Program-made: the position numbers and the translations under genes
Assembly: GCA_003229935.1 (NCBI GenBank)
Contig: QIGD01000002.1
Span: 1 to 49,150, forward strand
DNA length: 49,150 nucleotides
Source: Methanobacteriota archaeon
GTDB taxonomy: Archaea > Hydrothermarchaeota > Hydrothermarchaeia > Hydrothermarchaeales > BMS3B
Direction: 5' to 3'
The notes under the pieces: model-generated
Told to the model about the DNA's origin: nothing
Databases searched by the model: none
Seen by the model: only the letters and a program-made list of their open reading frames with translations
Shown: piece by piece, positions 32,359 to 40,605 of the stretch
How the letters are laid out: the number at the start of each line of letters is the position of its first letter
Position numbering within the stretch: the stretch's first letter is position 1

Positions 32359-33678
32359 ATGGAAATAATTGGTGTAGGCGGCTATGAAGAAGTAGGCCGT
32401 AATATGACCCTTTTTAGGTCAGGTGAAGATGCTATTATTATTGATATGGGTATACGTCTTGATAGGGTATTTATCCATGAAGATACGGATTTGAACAGAT
32501 TATCTCATAAGGAACTGGCAGAAAAGGGTATTATTCCTGATGACAGTGTAATAAAATCCTTTAAAAGTAAAATCAAGGCTATTGTATTGAGTCATGGTCA
32601 TCTTGACCATCTGGGAGCAGTTTCTATTATAGCAAAGAAATACCCTTCCGCTCCTATAATAGGTACTCCATATACTATCGAGCTGGTGAAAAAGGAGTTT
32701 AGAGGGAAGTGTCAAAATCCTATTTATACTCTTGTAGCAGGGGAAGTACTCCAGATTTCAAGAGATATGAGTATAGAATTTGTTAAGGTTACTCATAGTA
32801 TTCCTGATGTTGTTGCTCTGGTCGTGCATTCAAATGAAGGGAAATTCCTTTATATGAATGATTTCAAGCTTGATGATAATCCTATTCTGGGCGAACCTCC
32901 TGACTATGCAAGGCTTAAAGAGCTTGGTAAAGAGGGAGTAAAGTTGATGGTTATTGAAACCACAAGAGTTGCAAGGGAGGGAAGGACACCAAGTGAGAGT
33001 ATTGCAAGATATCTGCTTAAAGATACAATAAAGAAGAGCGATTCAGATGCAGGGCTTATTGTTACAACATTTTCGTCTCATATTGCAAGGATTCAGAGTG
33101 CAGTAGATTCAGCAAAGGAACAGGATAGAATACCTATACTTCTAGGTAGGAGTATGGAGAAATATGTGGGTATAGCTGAAAGAACCGGAATTATTTCATT
33201 GCCTGACAATGCGCGGATATATGGTGCTCAGAAATCAATAACGAAGGTTCTTAATAAAATTGCCAAGGGTGGAAGAGAAGAGTATATGCTGATTATTACA
33301 GGACATCAGGGAGAGCCGGATGCTTTACTATCAAAAATAGTCAAGCACAAGTATGACTTCAGAATTGATAAGGGTGACAATGTTGTCTTTTCTGCCGATA
33401 TAATCCCAAATCCCATAAATGTTGCTCAGAGATATACACTTGAAACAAAGCTGAATATGCAGGGAGCAAGAATTTTTAAGGGCGCTCATGTCAGCGGGCA
33501 TGCTGCCAGAGAAGACCACAGGGATATTATCAAGATGATAAAGCCCGAGAATATAGTACCAACTCATGGTACTCTGGAAATGCTGGCAATCTATGCGGAA
33601 CTGGCAGAGAGTGAGGGTTACATTCTGAACAAAAATCTATACCTTATAAGAAATGGTCAGAGGGTTGAAGTAAGGTGA
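32359..33678 (+). CDS. rnj: Ribonuclease J, archaeal
   Basis: Encodes 439 residues. It is a metallo-beta-lactamase exonuclease with 5'-3' activity. The zinc motif HGHLDHLG spans residues 79-86. Further metal-binding residues lie in THSIPD, YMNDFKLDD and GHVSGHAA-type HVSGHAAREDH near 377. THGTLEM near 400 is the beta-CASP C-motif region. Length matches archaeal RNase J. It is 3 nt after fni in the mevalonate operon, an arrangement known in euryarchaeotes. Confidence 0.94.
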   Translation: MEIIGVGGYEEVGRNMTLFRSGEDAIIIDMGIRLDRVFIHEDTDLNRLSHKELAEKGIIPDDSVIKSFKSKIKAIVLSHGHLDHLGAVSIIAKKYPSAPIIGTPYTIELVKKEFRGKCQNPIYTLVAGEVLQISRDMSIEFVKVTHSIPDVVALVVHSNEGKFLYMNDFKLDDNPILGEPPDYARLKELGKEGVKLMVIETTRVAREGRTPSESIARYLLKDTIKKSDSDAGLIVTTFSSHIARIQSAVDSAKEQDRIPILLGRSMEKYVGIAERTGIISLPDNARIYGAQKSITKVLNKIAKGGREEYMLIITGHQGEPDALLSKIVKHKYDFRIDKGDNVVFSADIIPNPINVAQRYTLETKLNMQGARIFKGAHVSGHAAREDHRDIIKMIKPENIVPTHGTLEMLAIYAELAESEGYILNKNLYLIRNGQRVEVR

Positions 33679-33682
33679 AGGG

Positions 33683-35370
33683 ATGAGAGAACTTATTTTC
33701 AAGTATGCTCTGAAGAATGCTCTCGATTTTGGCAATGCAAATCCAAAGGCTGTTATCGGTAAGGTGATTGCTGAAAATCCTGATATGAGAAAGAAGGTTA
33801 AGGATTTATTTCCTGTTGTAGAGGAGGTCATTGAGGAAGTCAATTCTCTTAGCAGAGATGAGATAGAGGGATATATTAAGAGTTTCACCTTTGAAGAAAA
33901 GGAGAGAAAAAAAGAACAGAAGCTTCAGGAATTGAAATGTGCGGAGAAGGGCAAGGTGGTGATGCGTTTTGCGCCCAACCCTTCGGGACCTCTTCACATG
34001 GGTCATGCAAGGGCTGCTGTGCTCAACAGTGAATATGTAAAGTACTATGGGGGGAAGCTGATTCTCAGGTTTGAGGATACAGACCCTGCCAGGGTTATGC
34101 CTAAAGCTTATAATATGATAAGGGAGGATTTAAGGTGGCTTGGAATTGAATGGGATAAAGAGGTGGTTCAGTCTTCAAGATTAGAAATTTACTATAAATA
34201 TGCAAGGGAGCTTATAGAAAAAGGCTTAAGCTATGTATGTACATGCACCGCTGAAGAATTTCAAAAATTGAAGATAGGTAAGGTTGAGTGTCCACATAGA
34301 AACACCGCATCCAGGAAAAATCTTGAAAATTTCGAGAGGATGTTTTCAGATTTTAATGAGGGTGATGCTGTTTTAAGATTTAAGTCTGGAGTTGATTTAC
34401 CTGACCCTGCTATGAGGGAATTTCCTTTAATGAGAATAAGTGAAAAAAAGCATCAAAGCATCCTCTTGTTGAGGCGAGAGTTTATCCTCTTATGAATTTT
34501 TCAGTTACAGTGGATGATCACCTTCTGGGACTTACCCATGTGCTTAGGGGTAAGGATCATATTGTCAACACGAGAAAGCAGGAGTTTATCTACAATGCAT
34601 TTGGCTGGGAAATGCCGGAATTTATCCATTATGGCAAGCTGAAAATTGGAGGTCTTGCTTTGAGCACCTCGAAGATAAGCGAAGGTATAAGAGCAGGGCT
34701 TTACAGCGGATGGGAGGATGCAAAGCTTGGTACTCTGAGGGCCCTGAGGAAGAGAGGATTGCAGCCTGAAGCTATAGTAAAAACAATGCTTGATGTTGGA
34801 GTTAAACAGAGTGATATTAACTTTTCCTGGGAGAATCTCTATTCTTATAACAGGGCAATTATCGAACCGGATGCAAATAGATACTTTTTTGTAGCACAGC
34901 CTAAAATTCTTGAGGTTGAGAATGCGGAGAGTGTTGAAAATTATGCTCCGTATCACCCGGATTATCCTGAAAGGGGTAAGAGAAGGCTTGTTATAAATGC
35001 TGATAAAGCTGGTAAGGTAAGAGTGCTCATTTCTTCAAGGGATTTCTCAAATTTAAAGCAAGGAAATTTTATAAGATTGATGGGGGCTTTCAACATTGAA
35101 ATTCTTGAGGTTGGAGAGAAGGCCAGATGTATATTCAGGAGCTTTGAGCTCGGAGAAGCAAGAAAAAGAAAGGCAAGGCTTATTCACTGGTTGCCCGAGG
35201 AGGGTAATATTGAGGTTAAGGTTGTGAAACCTGAGGGTATCGATACCGGTTTTGCGGAGAGGCTTCTTGAGAAGGAAAAGACTGGCAGTATTGTGCAGTT
35301 TGAGCGCTATGGTTTCTGCAGGATTGATGATAAAAATTCTATTATTACTCTCTATTTCACCCATGAGTGA
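33683..35370 (+). CDS. gltX: Glutamyl-tRNA synthetase, split by a -1 frameshift
   Basis: The two frames (33683-34495 and 34492-35370) together give about 562 residues of archaeal non-discriminating GluRS. Frame one has the HIGH-type motif PSGPLHMGHARA and FEDTDPARV. Frame two has MNFSVTVDDHLLG, HVLRGKDH, the KMSKS-type LSTSKISEGI and the anticodon-binding beta barrels. The join must lie at A AAA AAG (34444-34450), a run of seven A. One extra A would give an unbroken protein. The heptamer is in the correct phase for -1 slippage. As an essential enzyme with both halves well preserved, it is either a sequencing or assembly indel or is expressed by frameshifting. Confidence 0.88.
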
Positions 35371-35481
35371 GACGAAAGCAAAGATGATGAGGTTATGGGA
35401 GGTTGCAAAAGGTTTAATATAATCTGGGTTGTATGGGATTAGGCCGGTAATTTATATGATGTGATGAGGGAGGGTGATGAA

Positions 35482-35901
35482 ATGAGTGAAAAAGAGTTTA
35501 GGAATAGATTGGTTGAGGATTTGGAAGAAGAAGGTATATTCTCACTAAATTTAGGGCAGGGGACATTTGATATATACGTGTTTGATTGGAAAAAATTCAT
35601 AGAACTAAAAGAAATGGTTGATTTATCTAGAGCTCCAAAAACAACAGAAAACATAGGTATAAAATTTACAAAAAGGCAAACAGCCATCTTAAAAAAGTTA
35701 GAGAATGAAGAGTATTTTCCAATCGTGATTGTAGAAGATAGCGGCAATTATCAGATAATATCCTCAGAGAAATTAAAAATTCTAATAAATCATCCTGAAA
35801 GAAGGTCTAAAGATAAGATTATAATTTCAAAAGGTTACTTTGTGTCAAACCCTTTGTCTTATGAAGAAATGTGGAATAAGCTTTGTAATATGATGAGTTA
35901 G
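35482..35901 (+). CDS. Hypothetical soluble protein
   Basis: Encodes about 139 residues from ATG 35482, which has GGGAGGGTGAT before it. It is mixed alpha/beta and charged, with no cysteines before the last few codons. Segments include EEEGIFSLNLGQGTFDIYVFDW, KFTKRQTAILKKLENEEYFPI and DKIIISKGYFVS. No family was recognised. Its 3' end overlaps a convergent gene by 57 nt, so one of the two may not be real at its end. Confidence 0.5.
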   Translation: MSEKEFRNRLVEDLEEEGIFSLNLGQGTFDIYVFDWKKFIELKEMVDLSRAPKTTENIGIKFTKRQTAILKKLENEEYFPIVIVEDSGNYQIISSEKLKILINHPERRSKDKIIISKGYFVSNPLSYEEMWNKLCNMMS

Positions 35902-36135
35902 ATGGCATATAAAATAATTGCCAAGCCTAACTCTGGAGTGCTTTGCAAAATCGGAATACTCCAGTCCTATGAGATTAAACATACGGGAAAACTCCTCCTT
36001 GGACATTCCGAGAATTTCTGCAACCTTGGCAAGAGATACCTGCCTTGTAAAAAGCAATCCCAGAACAGTAAAGAATTTCTCTTTTTGTTTGTAGCTCTCT
36101 AATAGGAAAAACTTATTTATAGCACTCAATTCCAT
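35845..36135 (-). CDS. UPF0175-like helix-turn-helix protein (possible antitoxin)
   Basis: Encodes about 96 residues from ATG 36135. The centre KFFTVLGLLFTRQVSLAKVAEILGMSKEEFSRMF followed by GLEYSDF matches the helix-turn-helix of UPF0175 proteins, which often serve as antitoxins for PIN-type DUF3368 toxins. The normal family ends shortly after this point. The extra 30 residues run over the opposite gene and may not be functional. No toxin gene is adjacent. Confidence 0.5.
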   Translation of the reverse strand: MELSAINKFFLLESYKQKEKFFTVLGLLFTRQVSLAKVAEILGMSKEEFSRMFNLIGLEYSDFAKHSRVRLGNYFICHLTHHITKLIPHFFIRQRV

Positions 36136-36177
36136 AGTTAACACATAAAAGGTTTAATCCAGTAACTACTTGTTTGC

Positions 36178-36292
36178 ATGAAAACAACAAGTGCACCCCC
36201 TAAATTGAAAAATAATGTAGAAAATTCACAAAATTTAGGGTTTTCACACAGTCTGACTTTAGGCGATATCGTGTCTAAAAGGAGATAAAAAG
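36178..36292. promoter_or_regulatory. Intergenic inverted repeat upstream of the methyltransferase gene
   Basis: CCCTAAATT (36198-36206) and AATTTAGGG (36232-36240) form a 9-bp perfect inverted repeat with a 25-nt spacer. GCGATATCGTG follows near 36264-36274, resembling the GATATCGTGAGCGGG of family A left ends. AAGGAGAT precedes the ATG at 36293. It could be an operator or a worn element end. Confidence 0.35.
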
Positions 36293-36874
36293 ATGATGTG
36301 GATTTATGTAGTTTTAATTATTTTCATAGCTGGCTGGGTGATGCTGGGCATATATGTCTTTTCAGAGATAAAAAAGACCTACGATAGAGGGGGTGTATTT
36401 ACAAGCAAACTTCTGCTTATCTGGTATGTTATGTGGGGATTTCATCATCTAACATTGATTCTATCGTCTTTATATGGTTTGTGGTCAATACCGATTAACA
36501 GAACATTTGCTTTGGCAGGAGGTTTGATTCTCTTTGTGGTCGGGGTTGTTATACTGCCTGCCGGGATGATTGAGTTTCGTTCCCTGCGCAGGTCCACAGG
36601 ACAGGATATTTCAAAGCTTATAACTACAGGCATATATCAATGGAGTAGAAATCCGCAGTTTCTTGGCTGGTCTTTAATGCTTTTTGGAGTATCGCTTATA
36701 GGACGCTCAGGTCTTGCTTTGGCACTTACGGTGGTATTTGTTATAATACTTCATTTGTACACTGTCCGGTTGGAAGAGCCTTACCTTGAGCGCCTCTATG
36801 GAGATGAGTACTGTATGTATAAATCGAGAGCTGCAAGGTGGATTGGGATACCACAAGAAGATATCCAAAATTGA
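36293..36874 (+). CDS. Isoprenylcysteine methyltransferase (ICMT)-family membrane protein
   Basis: Encodes 193 residues with about five membrane segments. The C-terminal signature is clear: TGIYQWSRNPQFLGWSLMLFG, then LEEPYLERLYGDEYCMYKSRAARWIGIP, the pattern shared by ICMT and PEMT-type integral membrane methyltransferases. Archaeal members have unassigned substrates, possibly lipids or prenylated proteins. A second in-frame ATG one codon later is equally possible. It stands alone between a convergent gene and PAC2. Confidence 0.78.
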   Translation: MMWIYVVLIIFIAGWVMLGIYVFSEIKKTYDRGGVFTSKLLLIWYVMWGFHHLTLILSSLYGLWSIPINRTFALAGGLILFVVGVVILPAGMIEFRSLRRSTGQDISKLITTGIYQWSRNPQFLGWSLMLFGVSLIGRSGLALALTVVFVIILHLYTVRLEEPYLERLYGDEYCMYKSRAARWIGIPQEDIQN

Positions 36875-36942
36875 TTGATGAATAGTTTAATAGCACAGTA
36901 CTGGAAGGTAGTTTTTTATATTTAATTCAACAATATGTTATT

Positions 36943-37740
36943 ATGGGCTTTAAAGTTAAAGGCGTGGTTATAGAGTATTTGGAGAAGCCTAAGGTTAAGA
37001 AGGGCAGGCTGATTCAGGGACTTCTTGGAGTTGGGCAGGTAGGGTTGATGGCTGGTAAGCAGATTATAGACTCTACAAAGGCAAGGAAAATAGCACATAT
37101 ATATTCTAGCAGTTTTTTGTATCCTGGGGTTGTACTGCCTGGGGTAGTTTATGATGATAAGAATCTTGTTGATCTTCACAGAAATGAGATATATTTCGAT
37201 GAGGAAAAAGAAATTTTTATTATCACAGGTATATATCAAGGAACTTCCCCTGAAAGTTACTTTGAGGTGGCTGAGGCTACAACTGAGTTCTGCAGAGAAG
37301 TAGGAGTTAAAGAGATATATACCCTAGGCGGATATGGTGTAGGGAAAAAGATTGAAGAGCCTGCAGTCTATGGTGTGGTTTACTCTGAAGAGAGAAAGAA
37401 AGAACTGGATGAAAATAATATTGAGCTTCTCAAGGCTACTGATGGTACACTTGGTGCCACGGGCCTTGCAGGAATATTGATTCCATTAGGTGAAAAAAAT
37501 GGATTTAAAAGTGTATGCCTGCTGGCTGAGACTCCCGGTAGTTACCCTGACCCTAAGGCTTCCAAAACAATTCTATCTGTACTTAGCAAACTGATTGATA
37601 TTGAGATTTCAAGTGAGGAACTTGATGAACAGATAAAGACTATGGAGAAGGAACTTGCCAAGATGGAAGAGTATGAAAGAAAGATGTCAGAGATGTATAA
37701 GACCCCTTCCAAGGAAGAGACTTTACATTATATAGGATAG
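36943..37740 (+). CDS. Proteasome assembly chaperone 2 (PAC2) family protein
   Basis: Encodes 265 residues. It begins with a beta-strand pair and GLLGVGQVGLMAGKQII, then IYSSSFLYPGVVLPG, followed by GIYQGTSPESYFEVAEA and TLGGYGVGKK. DGTLGATGLAGILIPLGE follows. It ends with a helical, charged tail from about 225. These match archaeal PAC2-family ATP-grasp-superfamily relatives thought to help proteasome assembly. It ends in TAG. A TATA-like TTTTTTATATTTAA lies about 30 nt upstream. Confidence 0.85.
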   Translation: MGFKVKGVVIEYLEKPKVKKGRLIQGLLGVGQVGLMAGKQIIDSTKARKIAHIYSSSFLYPGVVLPGVVYDDKNLVDLHRNEIYFDEEKEIFIITGIYQGTSPESYFEVAEATTEFCREVGVKEIYTLGGYGVGKKIEEPAVYGVVYSEERKKELDENNIELLKATDGTLGATGLAGILIPLGEKNGFKSVCLLAETPGSYPDPKASKTILSVLSKLIDIEISSEELDEQIKTMEKELAKMEEYERKMSEMYKTPSKEETLHYIG

Positions 37741-38127
37741 CCTCTTCTTTTCTATCTTTTCTTCTAATATTACGCTGGGTAAAGGATTGATAACTCGGGT
37801 TGGTGAATTCATCCATGAATTCTTCGAACACGGAATTAAGTTTTGCTGGTACTCCTACGAGACCATCCAATTACCCCTTTAAAACTCTGGTTCTAATTGG
37901 ATAAGATCAATTCGAAACTCCTCCTCCTATACCTTCCAGCTAAAATTCTATATAAAATCAGTGGAAACGTGGTCTCTTAATCAGCCGAAATCGGTTGAGG
38001 TCGTGTTAAACAAAATCGGGATGAAGGATTTACTACAAGAAGAGACCCGACTGAAAGTGTAGGTAGCACATCGTCGCTATTCAGGTAAATATAATGAAGA
38101 AGAAGATATTTACTCATATTATATAAC
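37741..38127. other. Noncoding region with remnants and a hairpin
   Basis: No intact gene is supported in these 387 nt. Short coding-like pieces occur on both strands (for example VGEFIHEFFEHGIKF on the plus strand near 37800), broken by stops. CAGCCGAAATCGGTTG at about 37981-37996 is a 6-bp hairpin. The stretch 37975-38075 is more GC-rich than its surroundings and might be an RNA gene, but no family was recognised. Confidence 0.4.
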
Positions 38128-38210
38128 GCCGGGGAAGGGATTTGAACCCCTGGGCTCAAACGAGCACCAGATCTCGAATCTGGCGCCTTTCCTAGCTAGG
38201 CTACCCCGGC
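38128..38210 (-). tRNA. tRNA-Ser (CGA anticodon)
   Basis: The minus strand begins GCCGGGG and ends CCCCGGC, giving a 7-bp acceptor stem. The anticodon stem CCAGA/TCTGG encloses the loop TTCGAGA, so the anticodon is CGA (Ser, codon UCG). A long variable arm (TGCTCGTTTGAGC) marks a class II tRNA as expected for serine. The T-arm has AGGGG TTCAAAT CCCTT. There is no intron and CCA is not encoded. It borders the recombinase cassette. Confidence 0.95.
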
Positions 38211-38455
38211 CACATCCTTATTATAAAACCTGACAACTCAAGATTTTTCTGTTTTTAAACTTAAAATATTTTATAAAGTACACGTTTAATCATATAGTTA
38301 CCTATCATAGTTTTACAACAATGTTTCCAGACTTAAAAGATTGTTGTAATTATACATCAGACAAATTAACCTATTTAACATATCCTATATAAAATATATG
38401 TTAGAAACTAACTATTCAACGGAAATTTTTACAACAATGTTTTAAAAGGCAAGGG
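38211..38455. repeat. AT-rich region with paired TTACAACAAT inverted repeats
   Basis: TTACAACAAT (38313-38322) and ATTGTTGTAA (38340-38349) form a perfect 10-bp inverted repeat spaced by 17 nt. A second, slightly worn unit TTACAACAAT (38429-38438) and GTTATTGTAA (38455-38464) has a 16-nt spacer and runs into the stop codon of the recombinase gene. The extended plus-strand motif TTTTACAAYAATG also occurs at 40450-40462, beyond the other end of the cassette. These look like protein-binding or recombination sites. Confidence 0.6.
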
Positions 38456-39130
38456 TTATTGTAATTTTAATTTTTCAAGGATTTTAAGCGTTCTATAAAC
38501 CTTTACGTGATTTATATCAATTTCAAATTCTTCTGCAACTTTGGTGGCTATTTTTCTGTATGATAACTTCCTCTGCCTCAATTCCTTAATTCTTAGTGCT
38601 GCCTCGGATGGTGTAACCTTTGTGTGCTTTTCTCTTTCTACCTCAAATAAGTCTGGAATTCTACCTATCCAGTATCCATCCTTCTTTATCTTCTGCATTC
38701 CAAACCTGGTCTTTCTTGCTAAATCTTTTCTGAAATAGGTTGCAAAACCGGCCTGAAGAGTGAAAAAGAGTTCACCTTCGGGAGATGTTATATCAACATC
38801 CAGGTTTGAAAATCTGAATCTCACCTGATGTCTGAGGAGCTCCTGGGTGATCGTTAGAGCATCTTTTGTATCTCTGCTTAGCCTGTCGTTGTGATAACAT
38901 AGGACAACCGAAAATTCTTTGTTTTTTGCGTCTTTGATTAGTTTCTGGAGAGCAGGTCTTTTCAAATTTTTCCCACTGTAGCCTTCATCAGTATATGTGC
39001 CGTAAACTTCAAAATCTTCTTTTTTTGCCCATTCCTCAAGAAACTCTTTCTGTGCTTCAATACTGGCTCCTTTTTCGACCTGCTCCTCTGTGCTTACTCT
39101 GATGTAAAGAGCTGCTTTTTCACTGCCCAT
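38456..39130 (-). CDS. Serine recombinase, catalytic domain with short C-terminus
   Basis: Encodes 224 residues. The resolvase/invertase catalytic domain is intact: YIRVST with nucleophile Ser13, then TDEGYSGKN, and the arginine motif NDRLSRDTKD (82-86). The long helix ends near 150 (FFTLQAGFATYFRKDLARKTRFGM). The C-terminus is only about 60 residues, with LRQRKLSYRKIATKVAEEF as a small helix-turn-helix. It lacks the large zinc/recombinase domains of integrase-type enzymes. It is the third gene of the cassette, following a degenerate relative and a winged-helix gene on the same strand. It probably cuts and rejoins DNA at the palindromes beside it, which is inference. Confidence 0.85.
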   Translation of the reverse strand: MGSEKAALYIRVSTEEQVEKGASIEAQKEFLEEWAKKEDFEVYGTYTDEGYSGKNLKRPALQKLIKDAKNKEFSVVLCYHNDRLSRDTKDALTITQELLRHQVRFRFSNLDVDITSPEGELFFTLQAGFATYFRKDLARKTRFGMQKIKKDGYWIGRIPDLFEVEREKHTKVTPSEAALRIKELRQRKLSYRKIATKVAEEFEIDINHVKVYRTLKILEKLKLQ

Positions 39131-39161
39131 AATGTTAGATTGTGATGGTTCATATATATCT

Positions 39162-39187
39162 GTTACGTAAGGGAGCCCTTACGTAAC
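39162..39187. promoter_or_regulatory. 26-bp interrupted perfect palindrome between the recombinase genes
   Basis: GTTACGTAAGGG and CCCTTACGTAAC are exact inverted 12-bp arms around the dinucleotide AG. Serine recombinases make staggered cuts two bases apart at the centre of a symmetrical site about 28 bp long. The geometry therefore fits a crossover site, with the non-palindromic AG giving direction. It lies 31 nt upstream of the catalytic recombinase start. It could instead be an operator or a hairpin. Confidence 0.6.
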
Positions 39188-39215
39188 TGAAAATTTCAAG
39201 GAAAATGGGGTAATT

Positions 39216-39941
39216 TTAAGGGACATTGTCTTTGAGATACCGGGACTGGAAATCAAAAGCGTCGTTGACTATGGGAGTGTATGAGAGGCCTTTCAGTCTT
39301 GATAAAGCCTCCTCATACTCTTTTTCAGCAATTATTGCTTTGTGAGAACCTTTAACAAGAATGTTGTTCCATCTCAGATAACCACAGTATATAGGATTTG
39401 AAAGAATCTTTGATATGGTCTGCTTTTTCCATTTTTTACCTTTCTTTGTCAGGACTTTTCCTTTATTCAGAATCTCTACTATTTCAGAAAGACTTTTTCC
39501 GTTTATATATAAAGAAAAAATTTTTTTTACATGCCAGAACTCCTTTCTCTCAATAATAAGTCTGTTATTCCTATAGGTATACCCATATGGTGCAGAAAAC
39601 CCTGGATAGTTTCCTGATTTGACTCTTCTTTCAAGACCAAATCTGATTTTTTCAGAAATATTCTGGGATAAATCAAGAATTTTTATAAGAAATGTATTTC
39701 TGTCTTTGAAAGAAGTTATATTTTCTCTGGCCAGAGCAACTTCTATATCTTTTGAAAATAATTCTGCTAGAAAATATGGGAAATTTCTAATCTCTCTCTG
39801 TGCTGCAGCAAGAGATGATAAAACAATCACATCCACGTCTGTGTTCTCTGGATACTCTCCAGCATATATCCATTTCATTTTATTTATATAATCCAGTATT
39901 CCTTTTTTCTTTCCAGATACTGAGGCAGCTTTTACACTCAA
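39216..39941 (-). CDS. Catalytic-motif-lacking serine recombinase relative
   Basis: Encodes 241 residues. Only the second half of a resolvase domain can be traced at the start (DVDVIVLSSLAAAQREI, where active enzymes have D.l.v...DRl.R). The Y-x-R-x-S nucleophile motif is absent. From about 110 a large recombinase DNA-binding domain is clear: SGNYPGFSAPYGYTYRNNRL, FSLYINGKSLSEIVEILN, and KKQTISKILSNPIYCGYLRW. It is therefore likely unable to cut DNA but able to bind it. Its start overlaps the winged-helix gene (ATGA). The catalytic partner lies 85 nt downstream. Confidence 0.75.
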   Translation of the reverse strand: MSVKAASVSGKKKGILDYINKMKWIYAGEYPENTDVDVIVLSSLAAAQREIRNFPYFLAELFSKDIEVALARENITSFKDRNTFLIKILDLSQNISEKIRFGLERRVKSGNYPGFSAPYGYTYRNNRLIIERKEFWHVKKIFSLYINGKSLSEIVEILNKGKVLTKKGKKWKKQTISKILSNPIYCGYLRWNNILVKGSHKAIIAEKEYEEALSRLKGLSYTPIVNDAFDFQSRYLKDNVP

Positions 39942-40438
39942 TTCTTTTCTCCTCCAATAATACTTTCAATATTTTTGAGAATTTCATGTCTAAGCTGAAC
40001 TTTTTCTATGTCTTTTGGTCTTGTTTTTAAAGTTAAATATTTTATTCTACCCAGTACTCTTGCAGATTTTGGAAGTACTTTACCCTTCTCTTCTATCTCA
40101 TCGAGTACTTTGTTAATTCTTAGGTTATATCTCTCAAGCTTGCCAGTCAGCATATATTTTTCTTCACTTTCTTTATAATCTTTATCTTCAATATTTGCCT
40201 TAATCTCTTCAATAAGTTTGGCAATTCTCAACCCTTTTTCAGTCAAAATTAGCTTCTTCTCTCTCCCTGTTTTTTCACTTTTTATTATTTCTATCTCTTC
40301 AAGGCCTTTTGCAACATTAAATAGATGAGAGTAAGAGGCTTGAAGATTCCTTCCAATTTCTGAGATATTTGAATTTTTTTTCTCATTCAGGTAGAGGATC
40401 AGACCGGTTCCTATCTTCTGAAATATCAATTTGCTCAT
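39938..40438 (-). CDS. Winged-helix (MarR-like) regulator of the recombinase cassette
   Basis: Encodes 166 residues. The N-terminal domain has NISEIGRNLQASYSHLFNVAKGLEEIEIIKSEKTGREKKLILTEKG, a clear winged helix with a MarR-type wing. The rest is helical (GKLERYNLRINKVLDEIEE) and could dimerise. AAAGGTG precedes the ATG. Between the TATA-like region and this site lies TACAATCATTATTGTA (minus strand), a palindrome that could be its own operator. It overlaps the next gene by 4 nt, so all three genes probably form one operon. Confidence 0.72.
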   Translation of the reverse strand: MSKLIFQKIGTGLILYLNEKKNSNISEIGRNLQASYSHLFNVAKGLEEIEIIKSEKTGREKKLILTEKGLRIAKLIEEIKANIEDKDYKESEEKYMLTGKLERYNLRINKVLDEIEEKGKVLPKSARVLGRIKYLTLKTRPKDIEKVQLRHEILKNIESIIGGEKN

Positions 40439-40449
40439 ATCATTTCACC

Positions 40450-40465
40450 TTTTACAATAATGATT
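40450..40465. promoter_or_regulatory. Candidate operator or end site of the recombinase cassette
   Basis: TTTTACAATAATGATTGTA contains TACAAT and ATTGTA as 6-bp arms spaced by 4 nt. Its first 13 bases match TTTTACAACAATG at 38311 and 38428 except one position. It lies within the 5' leader of the winged-helix gene. All three copies have the same orientation, at opposite ends of the cassette. Confidence 0.5.
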
Positions 40466-40605
40466 GTATTTTAAAACATATCTATAAAATTTTGATATAC
40501 AAACTATATTTTATATAATATATAATACTTTCTATTCTTTATTAAACATATGTCTTTCTTTTAAAAAGAAAAGACTTAAAAGCCCCAATAAATTATAATA
40601 AATTC

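Noticed and set aside
35902..36102. Open frame on the plus strand after the hypothetical gene at 35482
   Set aside because: It is the reverse of the UPF0175-like helix-turn-helix frame, which has recognisable family residues. The plus-strand translation is not protein-like.
38128..38210. tRNA-Ser as integration target with duplicated 3' end
   Set aside because: No second copy of the tRNA 3' segment was noticed on the far side of the recombinase cassette or elsewhere in the window, so a tRNA-type attachment pair is not supported.
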